A stretch of 64,000 nucleotides of DNA from Propionibacteriaceae bacterium (GTDB lineage: Bacteria > Actinomycetota > Actinomycetes > Propionibacteriales > Propionibacteriaceae): contig JAISJO010000031.1 of assembly GCA_031261485.1 (NCBI GenBank), positions 21,349-85,348 of the forward strand, given 5' to 3'. Shown in pieces: positions 16,946 to 26,483 of this stretch; positions within the stretch are counted from its first letter, which is position 1, and every line of letters begins with the position of its first letter. A program made the position numbers and the translations under genes. The notes under the pieces are model-generated. The model was given only the letters and a program-made list of their open reading frames with translations, was not told the origin of the DNA and made no database searches.

Positions 16946-19801
16946 TCAGTCGGCGAGGTCTGCCAGTCGCACACGCAGATGCCTGTCCCCGTACGCATTG
17001 TCCACGCGAGCCACAGGAGGCCAGTACTTGTCCGTGCCCTGCCCCAGAAGCGGCCCAGGGATGACACCGGTCGGGTAGACGGCTTCCTGGCGGGTGTAAG
17101 GATGGGTCCACTCACCGACGAGGCGACGGGCGGGATGCGGAGCGTTGACCAAAGGATTGTCGGCCTTGTCCCATTGCCCTGATGCGACCTTGTCCATCTC
17201 GGCGCGAATAGAAATCATGGCGTCGCAGAACCGGTTCAATTCGGTGAGGGACTCAGATTCTGTGGGTTCGACCATAAGGGTTCCCGGCACAGGGAAGCTC
17301 ATGGTCGGAGCATGAAAGCCGTAGTCAATGAGGCGTTTCGCCACATCGTCCACAGTGATTCCCGTGTCATGGGTGAGGTCACGCAAGTCCAGGATGCACT
17401 CATGGGCGACCAGACCTGATTCGCCCACATAGAGAGTCGGGAAATAGCCACGCAACCGAGCCGAGACGTAATTCGCCCCCAAGACAGCGTCACTGGTCGC
17501 CTGCTTGAGCCCGCTCGCGCCCAGCGCCGCGATGTACGCATAGGTGATCGGCAAGAGCCCAGCCGACCCATGGGGCGACCCGGCGACCCAGCCCTGATCG
17601 GGCGCGTGCTCAGGGGACGGGGACGGCAAGAAGCCAGCCAAATGCGACTTGACCGCGATGGGACCGACCCCAGGCCCGCCACCTCCATGCGGCATCCCAA
17701 AGGTCTTGTGCAGGTTCAGATGGCTCGCATCGGCCCCCAGGTCTCCCAGTCGCACGAGCCCGACCAGTGCGTTGAAGTTGGCCCCATCGACGTACACTTG
17801 CCCGCCGACACCGTGAACGACCTCGGCGACCTGGCGGATGTTCGCCTCGTACACGCCGTGGGTCGAGGGGTACGTGATCATGATGGCGGCGATTCTGGTG
17901 CCATACTCCCCCACTTTGGCCGCCAAGTCCTCCTGGTCAATCGCTCCATTTGCGCCGGTGCCGACGTTGACGACGCGCAACCCAGCCAGGGCCGCTGACG
18001 CGGCGTTCGTGCCATGGGCAGAGGCCGGAAGCAGGCAGATGTCCCTGGTCTCGCCTCGGGCCCGGTGATACCGCGTGATGGCCAACAACCCAGCGAACTC
18101 ACCTTGTGAGCCGGCGTTCGGTGCGAACGAGAGGGCATCGTATCCGGTCAGGGCGAGGAGCCACTGCCCCAGTTCGTCCATCAGCTCGGCATACCCCTGC
18201 GCGTCAGCCTCGGGCGCGTGCGGGTGCAGCGAGGCAAACCCTTCCCGAGTGATCGCTTCCATGGCCACAGCCGGATTGAGTTTCATCGTGCACGAGCCCA
18301 GCGGGATCATGCCCCTGTCCAAGGCGTAGTCACGGTCAGCCAGGGCCTTCATGTACCTCATCATCGCGGTCTCACTGTGATAGGCCGAGAACACCGGCGC
18401 TGTGAGGAAGTCCGAGGCACGAGTGTGGTCGCCCAGACGAGAGGCCCCAGAAGCATTCGGCCCCTTTGGCGTGGCGGTCTTCCCCTGAGCGAGGCCGTCA
18501 CCTTGCGCCACCAGAACATCCACCAAGATTGCCGCTGCGGACGCCGGCACACCCTCACCGAACGTCACGCACACGACGTCGTCACTAGCCGCTCGCACTC
18601 CCACCCCACGGTCATGGGCTTGTTCAGCCACGACGCGCGCTCGAGACGTGCGAATGGCCACAGTGTCGAAGAAGATGTCGCTGACAAGCTCATATCCGGC
18701 CTGTTCGACCTCGTCGGCAAAGCGGGACGCCTGGGCGTGGACCTCGTTCGCAATCCGGCACAGCCCTTGAGGACCGTGCCACATCGCGTAGAAAGCGGCG
18801 GTGACAGCGACGAGGACCTGAGCAGTGCAGATGTTGGAGGTCGCTTTCTCGCGCCGGATGTGTTGCTCGCGGGTCTGCAAAGCCAAACGGTAGGCCGGGA
18901 CTGAATCGGCGTCCACGGACTCCCCCACGAGGCGACCAGGAATCTGGCGCTCCAGGCCGGACTTCACGGCGATGAATCCCGCCGCAGGACCTCCGTACCA
19001 CAGAGGCGTCCCCAAACGCTGAGCGGAGCCCACCCCCACGTCGGCGCCCCACTGGCCTGGTGCAGGCGTCACAGTTGCCGCCAACAGGTCGGCGGTCGCC
19101 ACCACCAGAGCGCCCTTCGCATGGACAGCGTCGGCCAAAGAGCGCAAAGACGCCACAGAACGCATGTGCCCCAAGGCCCCAAATTGCGCGACGACAACCG
19201 CAAACGGAGTCTCTTCAGCCACCGCAGACTCTACATCGTCTGCCACCACGACCCTGAGATCAAGTGCCGCGCAACGGGTGGAGACAACATCGAGAGTCGC
19301 CGGGTACACACGGGCATCCACGATGACGCAATCGCCAGTCTTGACCGCTCGACGAGCCAGCGCCACTGCCTCGCCAGCAGCAGTCGCCTCATCCAAGAGG
19401 GAAGCCGTAGCCACAGGCAGCCCCATGAGGTCGGACACGAGGGTTTGGAAGGCCATGAGCACCTCCAGGCGTCCCTGGGAGATTTCGGCCTGGTAAGGGG
19501 TGTACGCCGTGTACCACGACGGGTTCTCCACTACGTTGCGTCGAATGACTGCAGGCGTCAGAGTGGGAAAGTGGCCCAACCCGTACATCGGAACCGTGAG
19601 ATGGTTCTTCGCCGCCAATTCGTGCAACCGGTCGGTGACCTGTGCTTCGTCCAGAGGGTCGGGAAGACTCAGTTCTGTGCGCATCATCAGATCGGGCGGA
19701 ATGGCCGAATCAACGAGGTCCTCTTCACTGGCGATCCCGATGACCTCCAGGGCCTTGGCCCGGTCTTCTCTATTCCATCCGACATGGCGCTCAATGAACA
19801 C
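16946..19801 (-). CDS. gcvP: Glycine dehydrogenase (decarboxylating), P protein
   Basis: 951 residues, the long single-chain form. It decarboxylates glycine with pyridoxal phosphate and passes the aminomethyl group to lipoyl-GcvH. The PLP lysine lies in NLHKTFGMPHGGGGPG; glycine-rich and substrate motifs include YTPYQAEISQGRLEVL and LGSCTMKLNPA. GTG start at 19801 follows GGAGGAA. GcvH is encoded about 2 kb upstream on the same strand, separated by three regulatory genes; the T protein is not in the window. Confidence 0.96.
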   Translation of the reverse strand: MFIERHVGWNREDRAKALEVIGIASEEDLVDSAIPPDLMMRTELSLPDPLDEAQVTDRLHELAAKNHLTVPMYGLGHFPTLTPAVIRRNVVENPSWYTAYTPYQAEISQGRLEVLMAFQTLVSDLMGLPVATASLLDEATAAGEAVALARRAVKTGDCVIVDARVYPATLDVVSTRCAALDLRVVVADDVESAVAEETPFAVVVAQFGALGHMRSVASLRSLADAVHAKGALVVATADLLAATVTPAPGQWGADVGVGSAQRLGTPLWYGGPAAGFIAVKSGLERQIPGRLVGESVDADSVPAYRLALQTREQHIRREKATSNICTAQVLVAVTAAFYAMWHGPQGLCRIANEVHAQASRFADEVEQAGYELVSDIFFDTVAIRTSRARVVAEQAHDRGVGVRAASDDVVCVTFGEGVPASAAAILVDVLVAQGDGLAQGKTATPKGPNASGASRLGDHTRASDFLTAPVFSAYHSETAMMRYMKALADRDYALDRGMIPLGSCTMKLNPAVAMEAITREGFASLHPHAPEADAQGYAELMDELGQWLLALTGYDALSFAPNAGSQGEFAGLLAITRYHRARGETRDICLLPASAHGTNAASAALAGLRVVNVGTGANGAIDQEDLAAKVGEYGTRIAAIMITYPSTHGVYEANIRQVAEVVHGVGGQVYVDGANFNALVGLVRLGDLGADASHLNLHKTFGMPHGGGGPGVGPIAVKSHLAGFLPSPSPEHAPDQGWVAGSPHGSAGLLPITYAYIAALGASGLKQATSDAVLGANYVSARLRGYFPTLYVGESGLVAHECILDLRDLTHDTGITVDDVAKRLIDYGFHAPTMSFPVPGTLMVEPTESESLTELNRFCDAMISIRAEMDKVASGQWDKADNPLVNAPHPARRLVGEWTHPYTRQEAVYPTGVIPGPLLGQGTDKYWPPVARVDNAYGDRHLRVRLADLAD

Positions 19802-19908
19802 ATTTCCTCCTCAAGTCAACGGATAGCTTACCGACCCGAAGGAATCACGCAGTCATTTGGCGCCCGGCAGCCCGTCGCCATCGGAGGGCGACCATGACCG
19901 GGACAGTC

Positions 19909-20433
19909 TCACGCCACACGGCGCAACTTGCGCCTCTCGGACAATTCATCGGTCCACGTTTCGTCAGGGCTGCGCGTGGGGAGTTGGGCGAGGGTGCCTT
20001 CGATATCGTGCCACACACCGGACAAAGCGATGGCAAACATGGCTTGTCCGCCTTTGAGGAGGTCGATGATTTCGTGGTCCTCCGTGGCCTCGAAGACGGA
20101 GGTGCCGTCAGAAATGAGGGTGATCTGCGTCAAGTCAGAGGTGCCGCGCGCTCGCACATGAGCAATGGCCAAGCGAATTTGTTGAAGTGAGATGCCGGTG
20201 TCAATGAGGCGTTTGATGACTTTGAGCAGAAGCAGGTCGCGGAATGAGTAGAGGCGCTGCGTTCCCGAGCCCTCGGCCATGCGAATCTCGGGCACAACCA
20301 AGCCAGTGCGTGCCCAGTAGTCGAGTTGACGGTACGTGATACCCACCGCCGCACATGCGACGGGGCCCCTGTATCCGACTTCTGGAGAGATCGCTGAGTA
20401 ATCGCCTTCAAAGAGGGTGTCCTGGTTGTCCAT
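19909..20433 (-). CDS. MerR-family regulator (Rv1830-like)
   Basis: 174 residues. Winged helix-turn-helix starts GYRGPVACAAVGITYRQLDYW and continues with RTGLVVP...TQRLYSFRDLLLLKVIKRL, typical of MerR. The dimer helix follows, and the C-terminal domain contains DLLKGGQAMFAIALSGVWHD. No metal-binding Cys pair is visible. It sits between gcvP and ftsR in the order seen in mycobacteria. Target unknown. Confidence 0.88.
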   Translation of the reverse strand: MDNQDTLFEGDYSAISPEVGYRGPVACAAVGITYRQLDYWARTGLVVPEIRMAEGSGTQRLYSFRDLLLLKVIKRLIDTGISLQQIRLAIAHVRARGTSDLTQITLISDGTSVFEATEDHEIIDLLKGGQAMFAIALSGVWHDIEGTLAQLPTRSPDETWTDELSERRKLRRVA

Positions 20434-20580
20434 GGAGTGCCTTCCGACATCGTTCGAGGAACACGCTATTGCCGTGCCCGAACCGATTCAACGACCGTGG
20501 CCTTCTACGGCGTGGCGAGGGGCAAAGTCTGAACCAGAAGTGAAGAAAACGCGGTGGTCACAATGCGGGACAAGACTGCA

Positions 20581-21273
20581 TCACGCATCGCGGGCGTTGT
20601 CAAGAGCCACTTGAAGCAGAGCCGCATGGGCTTGCATCATGAACTCCGCGACCTCGTAAATCGCCTGGCGGGCCCTTTCCGGGCGGTGGTTGTAGGGTGC
20701 CACTGCGTATTGAATCAACTCCACTTCCCTATCCGCAGCGATCTTGAGAATACGCATCTGCCGGGCGTCGATGCCCCAGGGGGCGAACCGCGAGGCTACG
20801 ACAGCAAGAGTGAATGCTTCCCATCCGTAGTGAGCAGTGCCTCGGCGCAATCGGATAATGCCTTGACGTTCCAACTCCACGAGAGTCGCCTCAGTCAGGC
20901 CGCTGCGTGCCAACAATTCGTCGCGCGTGAGTCGCATCTGTGGGCGTGGCCCCCCAATACTGGGTTCAGGCTGGAGGTGTGCGGCACGCGGTGGTTCCAC
21001 AGGCTCTGGCATGACCGGTTCGATACCTTGGTCGATGAGGTCGAGATTCTCCTTGATGACTTTCAGAGGCAAGAAATTATCCCTCTGCGCATTCAGAATG
21101 TAGCGCAGGCGCTCCACATCGGCTTTGGAATAGCGGCGAAAACCCGACGGGAGGCGCTCAGGAGTGATAAGTCCCGATGTCTCCAAAAAGCGGATTTTAG
21201 AAATCGCCACATCCCCAAACTCAGGACGCAGCAACTCTTGCACTTTACCGATGGACAGCCCCTGAGCCGCCAT
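20581..21273 (-). CDS. ftsR: MerR-family regulator FtsR
   Basis: 230 residues. It has SIGKVQELLRPEFGDVAISKIRF, LITPERLPSGFRRYSKADVERL and the linker LPLKVIKENLDLID, the FtsR (Rv1828) pattern, with a second HTH-like C-terminal half (RLTRDELLARSGLTEATLVEL). In Corynebacterium FtsR activates ftsZ. ATG 21273 overlaps the garA stop by one base (TGATG) and has GGAG 7 nt upstream; GTG 21276 is the alternative. Usually a bifunctional nuclease gene separates the two MerR genes; here there is only a 147-nt gap. Confidence 0.9.
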   Translation of the reverse strand: MAAQGLSIGKVQELLRPEFGDVAISKIRFLETSGLITPERLPSGFRRYSKADVERLRYILNAQRDNFLPLKVIKENLDLIDQGIEPVMPEPVEPPRAAHLQPEPSIGGPRPQMRLTRDELLARSGLTEATLVELERQGIIRLRRGTAHYGWEAFTLAVVASRFAPWGIDARQMRILKIAADREVELIQYAVAPYNHRPERARQAIYEVAEFMMQAHAALLQVALDNARDA

Positions 21274-21758
21274 CACTCAACTCCGGCTGACCCCAAGAAG
21301 AAGACCATCTTGAACTTGCCAATCTGCACCTCGTCCCCGTTGCGCAAGAGCACAGGCTCGCGCAGAAGAATGCGATTGACATAAGTTCCGTTGAGTGATC
21401 CAGCGTCCTCGACTGCGAACGAACCCTGGTCACGAGTGAAAACGGCGTGTTTGCGGGAGACAGTGACGTCATCAAGGAAGATATCGGATTTCGGATGGCG
21501 CCCTGCAATGTCTTGGTCGTCTTGCAAGAGGAACCGTTGTCCCGTGCCGGGACCCTTCTCCACAATCAACAGCGCCGAGCCTGTAGGCAGGGACTCCAGG
21601 GCGTGGATATCTTCGGTGCTCAGCTCGTCAGTCAGCGTCTGATCGTCCAATGTGGGCATGACCATCGTGGACTCAACCTGGCTCAACCGCATTCCGCACT
21701 GGGAGCAAAACTTGGCATCGTCCGGCAACTGAAAACCACAGGAAGGACAGGTAATCAT
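21273..21758 (-). CDS. garA: FHA-domain regulator GarA with N-terminal zinc ribbon
   Basis: 161 residues. Residues 4-22 form a zinc ribbon (CPSCGFQLPDDAKFCSQCG). Next comes a short linker with VESTMVM, similar to the phosphorylated VETTSVF motif of GarA/OdhI. The FHA domain (~70-155) has GRHPKSDIFLDDVTVSRKH and GSLNGTYVN. GarA inhibits 2-oxoglutarate dehydrogenase and glutamate enzymes when unphosphorylated. The start ATG 21758 has AAAGGAG 6 nt upstream. A 6-bp inverted repeat ACCTAA/TTAGGT lies at 21784-21798 in front of the gene. It lies between gcvH and ftsR, as in mycobacteria. Confidence 0.9.
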   Translation of the reverse strand: MITCPSCGFQLPDDAKFCSQCGMRLSQVESTMVMPTLDDQTLTDELSTEDIHALESLPTGSALLIVEKGPGTGQRFLLQDDQDIAGRHPKSDIFLDDVTVSRKHAVFTRDQGSFAVEDAGSLNGTYVNRILLREPVLLRNGDEVQIGKFKMVFFLGSAGVE

Positions 21759-21832
21759 GTTGGCTCCTTTCGGTGACAAGTTTACCTAAGCTTTAGGTGT
21801 TGCGGGCACCTTTACTCAACAAGATTGGACAA

Positions 21833-22216
21833 TCAGGCAAACTGAACTCCATATGCAGCGGAATCAAGCAGACCGTCCAGTTCTTCAGAGTCAGACATGT
21901 CCACCTCGAAAAGCCAGCCATCGCCGTAAGGGTCCTCGTTGACGAGGTCGGGCGACTCGGCGACTGCTTCGTTGATGCGCGCAATGACACCGCTGACAGG
22001 GCTAAAGACTTCGGACACCGACTTTGTCGATTCCAGTTCAGCGACGGAATCCCCCGCTCTCACGGCATCGCCTGGGTCGGGCAGGGACACGAAGACGACA
22101 TCGCCCAAGGCAGATGCGGCATAGTCGGTGATCCCCACGCGCACAGTTGTGTCATTTCCCTCTTTGACCCACTCGTGGTCAGCGGTGTACCTCAGGTCTT
22201 CGGGATAGTCGGCCAT
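21833..22216 (-). CDS. gcvH: Glycine cleavage system H protein
   Basis: 127 residues. GcvH carries the lipoyl arm between the P, T and L proteins. The lipoylated Lys is in ELESTKSVSEVFSPVSG; the N-terminus LRYTADHEWVKEG and C-terminus DPYGDGWLFEV match the family. Of the ATGs at 22219 and 22216, the second is better spaced from AAGGAG. Works with gcvP on the same strand. Confidence 0.96.
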   Translation of the reverse strand: MADYPEDLRYTADHEWVKEGNDTTVRVGITDYAASALGDVVFVSLPDPGDAVRAGDSVAELESTKSVSEVFSPVSGVIARINEAVAESPDLVNEDPYGDGWLFEVDMSDSEELDGLLDSAAYGVQFA

Positions 22217-22305
22217 CATTCTCCTTGTCATAGGTCCCATCCCATTGTGTCGCATGGGAAGGCAGTTGTCATGTGCTTGTCTCAATGAGCGCAGTGCACG
22301 GTTGA

Positions 22306-22914
22306 TCAGGCATTCTCCACTGGTGTACGACGGATGAAGGAGATGCCCTGGTACATGTACAGGATGCCAGCCCACCAATACAGGAAAGTGGCCCATATGG
22401 CGACAGCCCATCCCATGACGAGGAAGACACTCGCGCCGTGGAAAGACTGCATGCCGAGCAGAATGCACGGGAAGGCGTACAGCAGACAGAACGTGGCAAT
22501 CTTTCCAAGGAAATGCACAGGCAGAGACGAGTAGCCACGCTTGCGCAGGCTCGGCAGCAAGGCGGCCAGCATCACGTCGCGGGCGATGACCAGAATCACC
22601 AAGACCCAGGGCAGGAATCCTCGGGCGGCAAGGGCGATGATGATCGCGCAAATGTACACTCGGTCAGCGATGGGGTCGAGGACCTGTCCCAGTCGTGACA
22701 CCTGGTGCAGAGTGCGGGCGAGCCACCCGTCGAAGAAGTCAGTCAGAGACGCCACCGCGATGACGACGACCGCCCACACATCCCAATGCGGTCCGAGGAC
22801 GAACCAGAGGAAGAGAGGCACTCCCAGCAGACGGATGAAACTGAGGACGTTGGGAACGGTCCATATTCTCGTCGTGTCGTACGGCACAGGCTCAGCAGAG
22901 GGAGTTTCACTCAT
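22306..22914 (-). CDS. CDP-alcohol phosphatidyltransferase (PgsA-like)
   Basis: 202 residues, integral membrane. The catalytic CDP-alcohol motif is complete: DFFDGWLARTLHQVSRLGQV followed by LDPIADR (D-x2-DG-x2-AR-x8-G-x3-D-x3-D). About six membrane helices. It transfers a phosphatidyl group from CDP-diacylglycerol to a small alcohol, probably glycerol-3-phosphate, or another lipid in the PgsA2-like group; the exact acceptor is unresolved. ATG 22914 overlaps the HIT-gene stop by 4 nt. Confidence 0.88.
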   Translation of the reverse strand: MSETPSAEPVPYDTTRIWTVPNVLSFIRLLGVPLFLWFVLGPHWDVWAVVVIAVASLTDFFDGWLARTLHQVSRLGQVLDPIADRVYICAIIIALAARGFLPWVLVILVIARDVMLAALLPSLRKRGYSSLPVHFLGKIATFCLLYAFPCILLGMQSFHGASVFLVMGWAVAIWATFLYWWAGILYMYQGISFIRRTPVENA

Positions 22915-23459
22915 GACCATGCTCCTGACAAGGTGTTTCGCGTGTCGGATAAGAGGGAAGGAAGAGCCTTGGTCGCGGCGATGATGGGGAAGAAATTGGA
23001 ATCCCCACCCCATCGAGGGACGATGTGCTGATGCAGGTGAGCGGCAATCCCTGCACCCGCGACCGCACCTTGGTTCATGCCCAGATTGAACCCGTCGGGC
23101 TTGAGGGCTCTGCGGGTGACCTCCATGGCCTTTCTGGTCAGTTCAGCGATTTCCACGGTCTCTTCCAGCGTCAGCTCGGTGTAGTCCGCGACATGACGGT
23201 AGGGACACACGAGGACATGTCCGGGGTTGTACGGGAAGAGATTCAGCAAGACGTAGGCAGTGTCTCCCCGGTGAACGATGAGTCCGTCCTCGTCGGTCCT
23301 GGCAGGTGCGGCGCAAAAAGGGCACACAGGGGTCGACTCACCCGTGTCATGATGGGAATCGATGTACGCCATGCGGTGCGGGGTCCACAGGCGCTCGAAA
23401 CCATCCTCAACCCCTGCGAAGGCGGAGGCTGCTTCGATGACGGGCTGAGTCTCGCTCAT
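22911..23459 (-). CDS. HIT-domain nucleotide hydrolase/phosphorylase
   Basis: 182 residues. The HIT motif is HLHQHIVPRW (H-x-H-x-H), preceded by NLFPYNPGHVLVCPYRHVADY and with CPFCAAP near the N-terminus. This actinobacterial group acts on dinucleoside polyphosphates such as Ap4A. It begins 4 nt after the thrS stop, overlaps the phosphatidyltransferase gene, and this thrS-HIT-pgsA order is common in Actinomycetota. Confidence 0.9.
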   Translation of the reverse strand: MSETQPVIEAASAFAGVEDGFERLWTPHRMAYIDSHHDTGESTPVCPFCAAPARTDEDGLIVHRGDTAYVLLNLFPYNPGHVLVCPYRHVADYTELTLEETVEIAELTRKAMEVTRRALKPDGFNLGMNQGAVAGAGIAAHLHQHIVPRWGGDSNFFPIIAATKALPSLLSDTRNTLSGAWS

Positions 23460-23463
23460 GGCA

Positions 23464-25449
23464 CTATGTCCGATTGACGATGACGGCCAGGATTTCGTCG
23501 ATGGCTTGGGCCACCGGGACGCCGTTCTTCTGAGTCCCGTCACGATAGCGGAAGGACACAGCGCTCATCGCGACGTCATCAGCCCCAGCGATGAGCATGA
23601 AGGGCACCTTCGACTTGGTCGCATTGCGAATCTTCTTCTGCATGCGGTCCTCAGAGTCATCCAGTTCCACGCGAACACCCTGAGCGCGAAGTCGGCCGAG
23701 CACATCGCCCAAGTAGTCGTTGAAATCAGAGGCCACGGGGATGCCCACCACCTGAACAGGCGCCAGCCAGGCCGGGAAAGCCCCCGCATAATGCTCAGTG
23801 AGCACAGCAACCCACCGTTCGATGGAACCGAACAAGGCACGATGAATCATGACAGGACGTTGGTGGGAGCCGTCAGGGGCGGTGTACTCCAACTCGAAAC
23901 GCTCGGGCAGGTTGAAGTCCAACTGGATGGTGGACACCTGCCAGGTGCGTCCGATGGCGTCCTTGACCTGAACGGAGATCTTCGGACCGTAGAAAGCGGC
24001 GCCGCCCGGATCAGGGACCAGGGCCAGCCCGGAGTCTTCCGCGACTTGGCGCAGCGTCTCGGTCGCTTCGTCCCACGTCTCGTCGTCGCCCACAAACTTC
24101 TCAGGATTCTTGGTGCTCAATTCGAGGTAAAAATCGGTGAATCCGTAGTCGCCCAACAAATCCAGAACAAAAGTCAGCAGAGACGTCAGCTCGGACTTCA
24201 TCTGGTCGCGCGTGCAGTAAATGTGGGCGTCGTCCTGGGTGAAGCCGCGTGCGCGCAGCATCCCTTGGACCACGCCGGACTTCTCATACCTGTACACGGT
24301 TCCGAACTCGAACAGGCGCAGAGGCAATTCGCGGTACGAGCGCTGGCGGGAACGGAAGATGAGGTTGTGCATGGGGCAATTCATGGGCTTGAGGTAATAG
24401 TCCTGGCCTGCCTTGCGAACAGTGCCATCCTCGTTGAGTTCCTCATCCAGGTGCATCCCAGGGTACATTGCCTCTTTGTACCAGTCGAGGTGCCCGGAAA
24501 TCTCGTAGAGCTGGCCCTTCGTGATGTGAGGGGTGTTGACGAAGGAGTACCCGGCTTCGATGTGGCGCTTGCGGGAGTATTGCTCCATCTCCATGCGCAC
24601 GATGCCACCCTTGGGATGGAAAACGCTCAGTCCAGGCCCGATCTCCTCGGGGAAGGAGAACAGGTCCAACTCAGCCCCCAGCTTGCGATGGTCGCGTTTG
24701 GCGGCCTCCTCCATGCGGGTTTGGTAAGCGACGAGGTCCTCCTTGGAGGCCCACGCCGTCCCGTACACCCTCTGCAAGGTGTCGTTCGCCTGGTTCCCAC
24801 GCCAGTAGGCCGCAGACGTCTTCGTGAGAGCGACCGCAGGAATGTAGCCGGTGTGGGGGACGTGCGGACCACGGCACAGGTCTTTCCAGGCCACAGAGCC
24901 GTCACGGCGGACATTGTCGTACATGGTCAGCTCAGCTCCACCGACCTCGACGCTCGCCCCTTCTTCAGTGTGGGACCCCTTGTCACAGATGAGTTCCAAC
25001 TTGTACGGCTCATTGACTTCTTCGATGCGGGCCTCTTCCTCGGTCACGACTCGACGCACAAAACGCTGGCGTTCTTTGAGGATACGTATCATGGACTTCT
25101 CAATGGTCTTGAGATCCTCAGGGGTGAGCGGGTCCACTCGGAAGTCGTAATAGAAGCCGTCGGTGATGGGCGGGCCCACCCCCAACTTAGCTTGCGTGAA
25201 AACGCTCTGGAGGGCCTGGGCGGTCACGTGCGCGGCTGAGTGTCGAATGATGCTCAGCCCTTCGTCGCTCGTCGCCAGAACAGGCTCGACTTCGGCTCCG
25301 TCCGGGACGGGGGTGGCCAAATCCACAGTGGTTCCGGCGACTTTCATAGCCACGATTGCGTGGTCGTCGCCGAACAGCGTGAGCCCGGTAGTGTCCGTGT
25401 CCACCGCCTGCTCGATTCGCTCGTTGCCTCGTATGACAGTGATGGACAT
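23464..25449 (-). CDS. thrS: Threonyl-tRNA synthetase
   Basis: 661 residues. TGS domain at the N-terminus, then the editing domain with [13 protein letters not shown], then the class II catalytic core ([44 protein letters not shown]-equivalent [15 protein letters not shown]) and the anticodon-binding domain at the C-terminus ([16 protein letters not shown]). ATG 25449 has GGAAAGGAA directly upstream. A TAGGAT -10-like hexamer lies at 25492-25487 but no clear -35. Confidence 0.96.
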   Translation of the reverse strand: MSITVIRGNERIEQAVDTDTTGLTLFGDDHAIVAMKVAGTTVDLATPVPDGAEVEPVLATSDEGLSIIRHSAAHVTAQALQSVFTQAKLGVGPPITDGFYYDFRVDPLTPEDLKTIEKSMIRILKERQRFVRRVVTEEEARIEEVNEPYKLELICDKGSHTEEGASVEVGGAELTMYDNVRRDGSVAWKDLCRGPHVPHTGYIPAVALTKTSAAYWRGNQANDTLQRVYGTAWASKEDLVAYQTRMEEAAKRDHRKLGAELDLFSFPEEIGPGLSVFHPKGGIVRMEMEQYSRKRHIEAGYSFVNTPHITKGQLYEISGHLDWYKEAMYPGMHLDEELNEDGTVRKAGQDYYLKPMNCPMHNLIFRSRQRSYRELPLRLFEFGTVYRYEKSGVVQGMLRARGFTQDDAHIYCTRDQMKSELTSLLTFVLDLLGDYGFTDFYLELSTKNPEKFVGDDETWDEATETLRQVAEDSGLALVPDPGGAAFYGPKISVQVKDAIGRTWQVSTIQLDFNLPERFELEYTAPDGSHQRPVMIHRALFGSIERWVAVLTEHYAGAFPAWLAPVQVVGIPVASDFNDYLGDVLGRLRAQGVRVELDDSEDRMQKKIRNATKSKVPFMLIAGADDVAMSAVSFRYRDGTQKNGVPVAQAIDEILAVIVNRT

Positions 25450-25620
25450 TTCTTCCTTTCCGGGGCGGCATACCTGGCCGCACACCATCCTATTCTGCCC
25501 GATTCCGCAAAATATGCCGAATGACACCCCGCCCGCACTCATTGTGACTGTCGGGGAACAGATAAGGAGCAATGCCGCTAAACAGTGTCCTCTAGAGGAT
25601 TCTCAGTGGTTCCCTATCGC

Positions 25621-26238
25621 CTACTCCGACAGCTTGAGGTGAATGACGCCGTAATCGTAGGCCTTGCGGCGGTAGACCACCGACGGAAGCGCGGAGTCGG
25701 TGTCGACGTACAAGAAGAAGTCGTGGCCGACCAATTCCATTTCGTCGAGAGCCTGGGCCAGGGTGAGCGGGGTGGAATAGAACATCTTCTCGCGCACAAC
25801 CATGGGGCCGTCGCCTTGGATTTCCAATCCGGCGATCTTCTTGACGGGCACCGATGCTGACGGTTCGGTCGCGGGAGGAACGCTCGGGCTGACCTCCGCA
25901 GAGGGGTCGACAAAACCGACCTTGCGCAGATTGCGATGTTCACGGCGACGGTCAGCAGCTTTGCGAAGTTGGGCCTTGAGATGGTCGAAAGCGCCGTCGA
26001 AGGCGGCGGTCTTGGAATCGGCGGTCGCCTCGGCACGGACCACCGGCCCCTTGCCTATCAGCGTGATCTCCACGCGAATCGACTCCGCTGTCCCCCGCTT
26101 CTCCTGGGTTTGCTGCGCTTGAACTTCAGCGCGAATGACCTTGTCAACACGGGAGTCGAGTTCGGCCATCTTCTTCTCGACAGCTTCTCGGAAAGTGTCG
26201 GTGATTTGGATCTTGCGGCCAGTGACGGTGACGTCCAT
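25621..26238 (-). CDS. hpf: Ribosome hibernation-promoting factor, long form
   Basis: 205 residues. The N-terminal S30AE domain (MDVTVTGRKIQITDTFREAV... to ~105) binds the decoding centre. A linker rich in Ser/Pro follows, then the C-terminal dimerisation domain (MFYSTPLTLAQALDEMELVGHDFFLY...SVVYRRKAYDYGVIHLK). The long form pairs 70S ribosomes into inactive 100S dimers in stationary phase. ATG 26238 has an excellent AAGGAGG Shine-Dalgarno. Confidence 0.94.
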   Translation of the reverse strand: MDVTVTGRKIQITDTFREAVEKKMAELDSRVDKVIRAEVQAQQTQEKRGTAESIRVEITLIGKGPVVRAEATADSKTAAFDGAFDHLKAQLRKAADRRREHRNLRKVGFVDPSAEVSPSVPPATEPSASVPVKKIAGLEIQGDGPMVVREKMFYSTPLTLAQALDEMELVGHDFFLYVDTDSALPSVVYRRKAYDYGVIHLKLSE

Positions 26239-26381
26239 GATTCCTCCTTGAAGTCGGGCCCCATTGGGGATTACTCCTACCGTACCGCCAGTAGGTGTCC
26301 AATGCACCGTTTCTTCCCATGGAAATCGCCGATTCTGGCTAAACAGTTCTTCCGACGCGGGCACCAGTATGTCTTTTGTCC

Positions 26382-26460
26382 GTAACCCAGCGCGACTGGA
26401 CCGTAACACTGGGACGAACAAACTTACGCGACCGTAACAAGATTCCCAGTGTCGCGTAAC
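26382..26460 (+). promoter_or_regulatory. Cluster of four GTAAC boxes upstream of amt (possible GlnR site)
   Basis: GTAAC occurs at 26382, 26403, 26434 and 26456. The last pair is exactly 22 bp apart, the a-site to b-site distance of actinobacterial GlnR boxes (GTnAC-n6-GaAAC repeated); the first pair is 21 bp apart. The second half-sites are poorly conserved. The position before amt-glnK fits nitrogen control, but GlnR binding is inferred. Confidence 0.45.
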
Positions 26461-26483
26461 GAACAGGCGAAAGAGTCCTACCT

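Noticed and set aside
19802..19908. Possible glycine riboswitch before gcvP
   Set aside because: The 107-nt gap is too short for a tandem glycine riboswitch and no conserved core could be recognised.
23458..25239. 593-codon plus-strand open frame opposite thrS
   Set aside because: It mirrors the strongly conserved threonyl-tRNA synthetase on the other strand; its sequence has no recognisable motifs, and long antisense frames are expected at this GC content.
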